NCBI RefSeq assembly: GCF_021497505.1
Contig: NZ_CP069349.1
Coordinates: 583,861-647,860 of the forward strand
Direction of reading: 5' to 3'
Source: Turicibacter sp. TJ11
GTDB lineage: Bacteria > Bacillota_I > Bacilli_A > MOL361 > Turicibacteraceae
DNA length: 64,000 bases
Positions 52,775 through 59,392 of this stretch are shown here, piece after piece. The stretch's first letter is position 1, and each line of letters opens with the position of its first letter. Both the position numbers and the translations under genes were made by a program. The notes beneath the pieces were generated by a model. The model searched no databases. It was not told the DNA's origin and was given only the letters and a program-made list of their open reading frames with translations.

Positions 52775-53119
52775 ATGGAAAAACGATTAAGAGGGCGTGC
52801 GGATTTAGTGTATCAAGCGAGAGAGGATTTGCCTGATGAAGTGAAGCGACTTTATGAGGCGATTGCTTGGCATTTACAAGGGGCAGATGTGTTAAGTAAC
52901 TTAGACATTGATTTAATTGAAATGACTGCCTATGCCATTTATCGAATGCGACAAGCGAGACAATCCCTTGATCAAGAAGGGTTACTCATTCAACAAGGCG
53001 ATAAACTCATTAAAAATCCAGCCGCTAACATTGAAAAAGACTATCAAAAGATTTTTTGGCAAGGTTGCCTTCAACTTGGATTAAGTCCAGTCAGTCGAGC
53101 GAAGTTAGAGCAACACTAA
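52775..53119 (+). CDS. terS: P27-like phage terminase small subunit
   Basis: A 114-residue protein with the family hallmarks of P27-type small terminases: an N-terminal helical segment, an acidic helix EMTAYAIYRMRQARQSL and the C-terminal signature NPAANIEKDYQKIF ... LGLSPVSRAKL. TerS recognises pac/cos DNA and hands it to the large terminase. No large terminase is encoded in the element. In phage-inducible islands a TerS redirects packaging into helper capsids. Site GGGGGAGGAAAA. The holin gene starts 31 bases downstream. Confidence 0.8.
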   Translation: MEKRLRGRADLVYQAREDLPDEVKRLYEAIAWHLQGADVLSNLDIDLIEMTAYAIYRMRQARQSLDQEGLLIQQGDKLIKNPAANIEKDYQKIFWQGCLQLGLSPVSRAKLEQH

Positions 53120-53150
53120 TGTCATGAGATAGCAGAAAGGGGGTGTCGGT

Positions 53151-53585
53151 GTGGTTTTAACAAAAGTCATTGAAATCTTTTCACATGAAATTTTAGTGCC
53201 AGTTGGGGGAATGACACTGGTGGTCTTTTTTATGGTCTGTGACATTTTAAGTGGAATCTTTAAAGCTATCGCACAGAAGCGTGGCATTAATTCAACCGTT
53301 GGAACAAATGGACTGATTCGAAAGGCGGGTGTCTTACTAGCATTATTAGTGTTCATTGTGATGGATTCATTGATTGAGTTTAACTTTGTGACCTTTATTC
53401 CAAGTGAGATTTTAACATTCTTTAACGTTGAACAGATAGGATTAGGTCATGTGATGCTTTGTTTTTTTGGACTGTTTGAACTCGTGAGCTTATTTGAGAA
53501 TTTAGGGGAGATTGGAGTTCCCTTGCCAAGTTTTATTACGAAGTCGCTTGAACGGTTGAAGGAGACATTAGAGGGGGAGGAATAA
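53151..53585 (+). CDS. Phage holin
   Basis: A 144-residue membrane protein with three to four helices (MTLVVFFMVCDILSGIFKAI, AGVLLALLVFIVMDSLI, VMLCFFGLFELVSLF) of the phi29/TcdE-type holin 4 family. It forms lesions that release the endolysin encoded next. GTG start with AAAGGGGGTGTCG upstream. It ends 3 bases before the amidase start, a standard holin-lysin cassette. Confidence 0.88.
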   Translation: MVLTKVIEIFSHEILVPVGGMTLVVFFMVCDILSGIFKAIAQKRGINSTVGTNGLIRKAGVLLALLVFIVMDSLIEFNFVTFIPSEILTFFNVEQIGLGHVMLCFFGLFELVSLFENLGEIGVPLPSFITKSLERLKETLEGEE

Positions 53586-53587
53586 GG

Positions 53588-54490
53588 ATGTATATCGTTA
53601 AACAAAACTTAGTTTCCAAAGAAAACTACGCCATTAAATGTCCATACGAGATGACAGCCGAATGGATCGTGGTGCATAATACAGCAAATGATGCCTCGGC
53701 ACAAAATGAAGTGGCCTATATGATTAACAACAAAAATCAAGTGTCGTTTCATTATGCGATTGATAATCAAGAAGTCGTTCAAGGATTGCCGATTGATCGT
53801 AACGCTTGGGCGTGTGGAGATGGAGCAAATGGAAATGGGAATCGAAAAGGCATTCAAGTAGAAATCTGTTACTCTAAATCAGGAGGAGGACGCTTTGATC
53901 AAGCCGAAAAAAATGCCGCACACTTTATCGCTAACTTGTTAAGAGAGCGAGGGTGGGGCATTGAGAAGGTTAAAAAGCATCAAGATTTTAGTAACAAATA
54001 TTGTCCGCATCGAACCCTTGATAAGGGATGGAATGGCTTTATTCAGACGATTAAAAGTTATCTAAATGACGTTCCAACCATTTCATCACAAGGCTTTAAA
54101 GTCGGTGATCAAGTGAAGGTGAAAGCAACAGCGACCACGTATGCCACAGGACAAACCATCGCTTCATTTGTTAAAGGCTCAATTTATGAAGTCATTCGAG
54201 TGAATGGGAGTCAGCTTTTACTCTCTAAAATCATTTCATGGGTAAAGGAAGGAGACGTTGAAAAAGTCAATGAAGGCAGTACAGCCATTACAACAGAATC
54301 CTCCTTCTTAGTAGAGATTATCTGTGATGAACTCAATATTAGACAAAAAGCCGACTTTAACTCTAAAGTGGTTGGCACAGTGAAACGGGGGGAAGTCTAC
54401 ACGATCATCAACGAAGAGAATGGACTTGGTAAACTCAAATCAGGTGTTGGTTACATTAGCCTGAACACGAAATACGTGAAAAGAAAATAA
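53588..54490 (+). CDS. N-acetylmuramoyl-L-alanine amidase (endolysin)
   Basis: A 300-residue peptidoglycan hydrolase. The N-terminal amidase_2 domain has WIVVHNTANDASA (zinc His), FHYAIDN and KHQDFSNKYCPHR (zinc His, active site), about residues 1-160. Two SH3b-like repeats follow (about 175-225 and 240-300), with GFKVGDQVKVKATATTY and EIICDELNIRQKADFNSKVV as cell-wall-binding modules. It cleaves the amide bond between MurNAc and L-Ala at the end of the lytic cycle. Site GGGGGAGGAATAAGG. Confidence 0.92.
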   Translation: MYIVKQNLVSKENYAIKCPYEMTAEWIVVHNTANDASAQNEVAYMINNKNQVSFHYAIDNQEVVQGLPIDRNAWACGDGANGNGNRKGIQVEICYSKSGGGRFDQAEKNAAHFIANLLRERGWGIEKVKKHQDFSNKYCPHRTLDKGWNGFIQTIKSYLNDVPTISSQGFKVGDQVKVKATATTYATGQTIASFVKGSIYEVIRVNGSQLLLSKIISWVKEGDVEKVNEGSTAITTESSFLVEIICDELNIRQKADFNSKVVGTVKRGEVYTIINEENGLGKLKSGVGYISLNTKYVKRK

Positions 54491-54492
54491 CA

Positions 54493-54520
54493 GGGGGAGA
54501 ACAAAAGTTCTCCTTTTTTG
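54493..54520 (+). terminator. Intrinsic terminator of the lysis operon
   Basis: GGAGAAC / GTTCTCC around AAAA, with a T6 tail. Confidence 0.9.
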
Positions 54521-54998
54521 CTGAGTTCGAGTAGAATGCAGTAATTTTAATCAATAAATAATTTAAAAATTAGACATTTCTTTAAATACTTGAATAATAG
54601 GTTAAAACAGTATGAAGTCAATATTCAATTGAACTCAATCTATATTTATTTTAAATCTGATTTGAATTATAATAGTTAATGTTGTTTAATTTTGATATAG
54701 ATTGTTTAAATTCCTCTAAAATTTGCAGTAGAATAAAGTGGATATGTTACAATTAATTAGGCATTTATTGATGAATGATGAGAAGGTCATGTCTTTAACT
54801 ATACTGTCGCTAAATAAATGAAAAAATCGAAGGGAACCTCTAATATTATTAAGTTAATGAAATGATATCTGCCATAGAATAACTAGATTGAGGTAAAACG
54901 TTTAGATTTGCTATACATAAAAAAGACAGTCGTGTATTATAAAAATATATTGTTTATTCATTTGAAGTGGATTTAACAGGAAAAAGGAGAAGTTAGGT
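54521..54998. other. AT-rich intergenic region where the right attachment site should lie
   Basis: Some 480 bases without a convincing gene. The right end of the element should fall here or further right, but I do not find a continuation of the split helicase. A 6-base match TGCTAT occurs at 45518 and 54909 and may be chance. The region also carries the promoter of the LacI-type gene. Confidence 0.4.
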
Positions 54999-56000
54999 TT
55001 GAATTTAAAGATGATTGCAAAAGAGGCTGGGGTAAGTGTAATGACAGTATCGAATGTCATCAATGGAAAGTATGGAAAGGTATCGGATAAGACACGTGAA
55101 CGAATAGAAGCAATTATTGAGAAGTATAATTATACACCGAATCAAAATGCAAGAACCTTAGTCGGAGCGAAGTCGCGTCTGATTGGTATGATATTGAATG
55201 TAAACGAAGATGGTTATATTGATAATCCGTATTATTGTAATTTGATTGGGATGTTTGAATCACGGCTTGGAAAGCATGATTATTTTTTATTGGTAAAGTC
55301 CATTGGTTCGATGCGGGAAGCAGTGAGTGTTATTAACACCTGGAATGTTGAAGGGGTTATTTTTGTAGGATTATTTGAAGAAAATGTTCAATTGATTAAA
55401 GATGAAATTAATATCCCGTTCATTTGTATAGATACTTTTGTGAATTTAGAGGGGGTAAGCTGTATTTCCGCTGATGATGCTCAGGGCGGCTATGAGGCAA
55501 CGAAGTATTTAATTGCTAACGGACATGAAAAAATTCTATTTATTTCTCCTAAAATTAATATTAATGGAGTTGTTAAGGAACGTTATGATGGCTATTGCAG
55601 GGCTTTACGTGAGGCGTGTTTAATTCAAGAGATGCAGGTATTAGAAGTAAATAGATGTACAGTGGAGGAAGGGGAGCAGTTGGCACAAAGAATTGTTGAG
55701 CTAGGTGTGACGGCAGTCTTCGCAACGGCGGATATTTTAGCAATTGGAATTATGAAAGGATTAGAAGCGTTAGGTAAATGTGTTCCTGATGATGTTTCAG
55801 TCATTGGATTTGATAATTTAGATGTGAGTAATCTAGTGACGCCAAGTTTAACGAGCATTAATCAACAAGTGCCACAAAAAGTAGATGTGGCGATTGAGAC
55901 ATTATTAGAAATGTTAAATGGACAAACATTAGTGGGAAAAACCGTGAAGATAAAACCGGATATAGTCTATCGAGAAAGTGTTAAAAAACTAAACAAATAA
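54999..56000 (+). CDS. LacI family transcriptional regulator
   Basis: A 333-residue LacI/GalR repressor. Helix-turn-helix LKMIAKEAGVSVMTVSNVING, hinge TRERIEAIIEKYNYTPNQNARTL, and a periplasmic-binding-like effector domain with IPFICIDTFV, CISADDAQGGYEATKYLI and SVIGFDNLDVSNLVTPSLTS. It should repress the carbohydrate operon that follows by binding palindromes at the operon promoter, released by a sugar ligand. Start is TTG after GGAGAAGTTAGGT. Terminators separate it from the operon. Confidence 0.93.
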   Translation: MNLKMIAKEAGVSVMTVSNVINGKYGKVSDKTRERIEAIIEKYNYTPNQNARTLVGAKSRLIGMILNVNEDGYIDNPYYCNLIGMFESRLGKHDYFLLVKSIGSMREAVSVINTWNVEGVIFVGLFEENVQLIKDEINIPFICIDTFVNLEGVSCISADDAQGGYEATKYLIANGHEKILFISPKININGVVKERYDGYCRALREACLIQEMQVLEVNRCTVEEGEQLAQRIVELGVTAVFATADILAIGIMKGLEALGKCVPDDVSVIGFDNLDVSNLVTPSLTSINQQVPQKVDVAIETLLEMLNGQTLVGKTVKIKPDIVYRESVKKLNK

Positions 56001-56038
56001 GAGTTGAAGTTGATATGACCTCAACTCTTATTTATTTA
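55999..56038 (+). terminator. Intrinsic terminator of the LacI-type gene
   Basis: AAGAGTTGA / TCAACTCTT around a 13-base loop, then an AT-rich tail with T residues. Confidence 0.75.
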
Positions 56039-56073
56039 AAAAGAGCCTATATTCGACAATCAAGGCTCTTTCG
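56038..56073 (+). terminator. Second hairpin after the LacI-type gene
   Basis: AAAGAGCC / GGCTCTTT around a 16-base loop, with a weak T tail. It may be a backup terminator. Confidence 0.5.
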
Positions 56074-56110
56074 ACTAATAATAGTGGGGGTTGTGGCTAG
56101 CTACAAAAAA

Positions 56111-56126
56111 AGTTTATCGTTAAACT
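56111..56126. promoter_or_regulatory. LacI-type operator 1
   Basis: AGTTTATCGTTAAACT, an inverted repeat with a central CG as in LacI-family sites, about 20 bases upstream of the -35 box. Confidence 0.5.
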
Positions 56127-56134
56127 CGTTTTTT

Positions 56135-56153
56135 TTGTAAGCGCTGTTTACAA
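56135..56153. promoter_or_regulatory. LacI-type operator 2 or cre-like site over the -35 box
   Basis: TTGTAAGCGCTGTTTACAA is a near-perfect palindrome, cre-like in form (TGTAAGCGCT). It overlaps the TTTACA -35 hexamer, so binding by the LacI regulator or CcpA would block polymerase. Confidence 0.65.
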
Positions 56154-56175
56154 GTGTTTTAGGGGAGGTTAGAAT
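56147..56175 (+). promoter_or_regulatory. Promoter of the carbohydrate operon
   Basis: TTTACA, 17 bases, TAGAAT. The operator lies across the -35 element. Confidence 0.75.
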
Positions 56176-56217
56176 ATAGGTGTAATGTTAAACCTAACTT
56201 GAAGGAGAGAATAAAAA

Positions 56218-57585
56218 ATGAGTTTAAATGTGAAGAAAGTATTATTGTATTCAACAGTATTTCTTGGGGGAGTTAGTACACTGATTGGCTGTTCAAATGG
56301 GGGTGGAAATTTTACTGCGGTGACTGAGCCTAATTCAGGATTAGAAGTGTTAGGAGATACAATTAAATATGATCCAAACAAGTTAGTGAACAATGGTGAG
56401 CCCATCGAATTAGAGTTCTACGTGTGGGATGATAGTGCAATTAAAGAAATTGTTGAAAGTTATGAAGCCCTATATCCGAATGTTGATATTAAAATTGTCG
56501 TGAATCCATGGGACGATTATTGGACGAAACTACCACTTGCACTATCTGGAAATGATGGACCTGCATTATTTAATGTGCATAATAGTCATCATGATAATAT
56601 TATTAATTACATGGCACCTTATGATATTCCTCTTGAAGATTTAACAGCTGACTTTTTAGGTGTTGAACCTCACGTGATTGATGGTGAAGTTTACTACACA
56701 GATTATGGAATGATGACGGGAGTTATTTTTTACAATAAAGATTTATGGGCTGCTGCAGGTTTAACAGACAATGATATTCCAACGACATGGGATGAATTCA
56801 CTAAAGTCGCTGAAAAATTAACGATTAAAGATGGAGATAAAATTACACAGGCTGGATTTAATATGAATGGCGATTTTGGAAATATTTTATCAGGAATACC
56901 ATATCAATTAGGACAAACATTATTTGATGAAAGTGGTACAAAAGCAACAGTTTCAACAGATAAAAACGTTGAAGTTGCGCAATATTTCTATGATTTATAT
57001 ACAGAAGTTGGTGTTGGTTCAGGTGACTTTGGAACAAAAGCTGAGGAAAGCTTTGGACAAGGCCAGTCAGCTATGGTTTATAAATGGGGACATTACAACA
57101 ATACATTATTAGACAAATATCCTGATATTAATTACGGTGTATTTGAAGTCCCAACATTCACAGAACAACCATTCGCATATGACCGCTATAATGGAGAATC
57201 AACATTTGGAATTAACAAAAATGCAGATGAAAAAGAACAAGCAGTTGCGCAAGATTTCATTCGTTACTTCTTAGCAAATGACGACCTACAAAAAGATTTA
57301 TGTTTAGCATTAAGTGTATTCCCAAATAAATATTCACTTGCTGAGGATGCTGACATTCAGGCTCATCCAATTATGAGTGTGTTAACGGATCACATCGATC
57401 ATTATATTTGGCCAGGAACAATGCCAGCAACAATTGAAAACACATTGAAACAAGTTGCGGAAAATATTATTTATAACGGAATGGACATTAAAGCAGCATT
57501 AGAAGACGGAGAAAAAACAATGAATGCTGATTTAAGTAAAGTTGACTTTGTATCGAGTGAAGCAGCATATGAATATGCCGAATAA
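56218..57585 (+). CDS. ABC transporter sugar-binding lipoprotein (family 1)
   Basis: A 455-residue extracellular solute-binding protein. The signal peptide ends in lipobox LIGC (Cys25), with a family-1 fold: ELEFYVWDDSAIKEIVESYE, NVDIKIVVNPWDDYW, and WDEFTKVAEKL. It captures an oligosaccharide or glycoside and passes it to the two permeases downstream. The ligand is unknown. Site TTGAAGGAGAGAATAAAAA. First gene of the LacI-regulated operon. Confidence 0.9.
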   Translation: MSLNVKKVLLYSTVFLGGVSTLIGCSNGGGNFTAVTEPNSGLEVLGDTIKYDPNKLVNNGEPIELEFYVWDDSAIKEIVESYEALYPNVDIKIVVNPWDDYWTKLPLALSGNDGPALFNVHNSHHDNIINYMAPYDIPLEDLTADFLGVEPHVIDGEVYYTDYGMMTGVIFYNKDLWAAAGLTDNDIPTTWDEFTKVAEKLTIKDGDKITQAGFNMNGDFGNILSGIPYQLGQTLFDESGTKATVSTDKNVEVAQYFYDLYTEVGVGSGDFGTKAEESFGQGQSAMVYKWGHYNNTLLDKYPDINYGVFEVPTFTEQPFAYDRYNGESTFGINKNADEKEQAVAQDFIRYFLANDDLQKDLCLALSVFPNKYSLAEDADIQAHPIMSVLTDHIDHYIWPGTMPATIENTLKQVAENIIYNGMDIKAALEDGEKTMNADLSKVDFVSSEAAYEYAE

Positions 57586-57609
57586 GTAGCGGTTGGGGGG
57601 ACAGTTACC

Positions 57610-58524
57610 ATGACGACATTAGCTTCTAAAACAAAAAAAGTAAGCATGGTCCGATCAAAGAAAGGATTACGAAGTAAGAGTGAAATCTTACTTCGTAATT
57701 TAGTTGTTATCGGTTTGTTAGCTTACTTTACTGTATTTTTAATTATTCCAATTATTATTGCGTTTGTTGGAAGTTTTAATCAATGGAATCCGTTAAAAGG
57801 TGAGTTTAATTACATAGGTCTTGAAAACTACATAACGATGTTTAGTAGTGGGCTCTTTTGGAAATCAATTGCGAATACGTTTATTTTCTCAGCTATCGTT
57901 ATTATATTTCGCGTCGCTTTAGGGCTTGGAATTGCGTTAGCAATTTACAGTAAGTTCGTTAAAAATAAAACCTTCTTTAGAACTATTTTTTATATGCCTG
58001 TTGTGACACCACTTGTCGCAGTAGCTTATGTGTGGACTTTTATGTATAACCCACAAATCGGGTTAGTAAATAGTATACTTGGAACAAATATTAACTGGCT
58101 CTTTGATGCGAAATATGCTTTAGGATCAGTTATGATGATGACGATTTGGAAAGACTTTGGATATGCGGTTGTTCTATATATCGCTGGTTTATGCTCATTG
58201 CCAAGTGATTGTTTTGAAGCAAGTAGTATTGATGGGGCAAATGGTTGGCAAACGTTTCGTCATATTACGTTACCGCTATTAAAACCAACTACATTATTTG
58301 TTGTCGTGACATCATTAATTTCATATTTACAGACGTATGTTCCAATTATGGTTATGACGCAGGGGGGGCCTGGTACAGAGACGTATTTATCGTCGTATAT
58401 CATTTTTGAAGAAGCATTTGTAAAATATAATTTTGGTTATGCTTCAGCGATGTCTTTTGTTTTATTTATTTTAATTGGCTTATTGACAATGTTATCGTTT
58501 AAAATTACGAATTCAGAGTCATAG
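57610..58524 (+). CDS. ABC sugar permease, MalF/UgpA type
   Basis: A 304-residue membrane subunit with about six helices. The EAA loop reads EASSIDGANGWQTFRHITLPLLKP and would contact the ATPase. The first 35 residues are basic and cytoplasmic. It is one half of the channel together with the next gene. No ATP-binding gene accompanies it, so a shared MsmX-type ATPase encoded elsewhere is likely. Site GGTTGGGGGGACAGTTACC. Confidence 0.9.
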   Translation: MTTLASKTKKVSMVRSKKGLRSKSEILLRNLVVIGLLAYFTVFLIIPIIIAFVGSFNQWNPLKGEFNYIGLENYITMFSSGLFWKSIANTFIFSAIVIIFRVALGLGIALAIYSKFVKNKTFFRTIFYMPVVTPLVAVAYVWTFMYNPQIGLVNSILGTNINWLFDAKYALGSVMMMTIWKDFGYAVVLYIAGLCSLPSDCFEASSIDGANGWQTFRHITLPLLKPTTLFVVVTSLISYLQTYVPIMVMTQGGPGTETYLSSYIIFEEAFVKYNFGYASAMSFVLFILIGLLTMLSFKITNSES

Positions 58525-58537
58525 GGGGGCATAAAGG

Positions 58538-59356
58538 ATGAATAAAAAGTATAAGTTTTTATGTAATGTATTACTAGGGTTATTAGGGATTATAACGGTT
58601 ATTCCTTTCGTCTGGATGTTTTTATCTTCATTTAAACATAACACGGAGATTGTTTCATTAAGTCAGAGTTTTTTCCCAAAGGAATTTACGTTTGATAATT
58701 ATGTTGGAATTCAAGATAATTTTGATTTTATTCGTTTGTTTATGAATAGTTTGTTTGTCGCCTTAGCAGTCACAGGGCTTGTAATTTATACGAGTACGAT
58801 TAGTGGATTTGTGTTGAGTAAGTATCAGTTTAAGGGACGTAATTTGTTGTTTGGACTCATTATGGCAACGATGATGATTCCATGGGCGGTAACGATTATT
58901 CCACGGTATAGTATGATTTTGAAGTTTGGTTGGATCGATAGTTATGCGGCTCTTATTATTCCATCATCGGTCAGTGCATTTGGTATTTTTATGTTAAGAC
59001 AATATATTTCAACAATTCCAGATGAAATTATTGAGGCAGCACGTATTGATGGGGCAAATGAATTTTATATTTTCCATAAAATTATTTTTCCAATGGCACG
59101 TAATGGAATTTCAAGTATTGCCATTTTTCAATTTTTGTGGATTTGGGAAGATTATTTATGGCCATATTTAGTGATTAATAATGAGGCAAAGCAGTTGCTA
59201 TCGGTTGGTTTGAAGGCGTTTAATGGACGTTATGGAACGGATTATGGGGGATTGTTTGCAGCCACGACGATTTCAATTATTCCAGTCATTATTGTGTATT
59301 TAATTTTCCAAAAACGATTTATTGAAGGAGTAGCAGCTTCTGCTGTTAAAGGATAA
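58538..59356 (+). CDS. ABC sugar permease, MalG/UgpE type
   Basis: A 272-residue protein with six helices and the EAA loop EAARIDGANEFYIFHKIIFPMAR. It is the second permease half of the carbohydrate importer. It begins 13 bases after its partner, with site TAGGGGGGCATAAAGG. Confidence 0.9.
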   Translation: MNKKYKFLCNVLLGLLGIITVIPFVWMFLSSFKHNTEIVSLSQSFFPKEFTFDNYVGIQDNFDFIRLFMNSLFVALAVTGLVIYTSTISGFVLSKYQFKGRNLLFGLIMATMMIPWAVTIIPRYSMILKFGWIDSYAALIIPSSVSAFGIFMLRQYISTIPDEIIEAARIDGANEFYIFHKIIFPMARNGISSIAIFQFLWIWEDYLWPYLVINNEAKQLLSVGLKAFNGRYGTDYGGLFAATTISIIPVIIVYLIFQKRFIEGVAASAVKG

Positions 59357-59392
59357 GTTAAATAGAATGGATAAAAAGGATGGGGACAAGTA

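Larger units (their letters stand above)
45524..54520. mobile_element. Small integrated element: twin serine recombinases, HUH Rep, TerS and lysis genes (satellite-like or reduced prophage)
   Basis: The left end is set by the interrupted helicase. The right end is not defined and is put at the terminator after the endolysin gene. Minus-strand genes (repressor, two recombinases) and plus-strand genes (Cro-like, small proteins, HUH Rep, SSB, small terminase, holin, amidase) diverge from about 49.1 kb, as in temperate phages and phage-inducible islands. Large terminase, portal, capsid and tail genes are absent, and holin begins 31 bases after the small terminase gene. All main frames are intact with good ribosome sites. 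Confidence 0.8.

Noticed and set aside
45518-54914. The shared 6-mer TGCTAT at 45518 and 54909 as att core
   Set aside because: A 6-base match in AT-rich DNA is expected by chance, and the sequence right of it does not continue the helicase frame.
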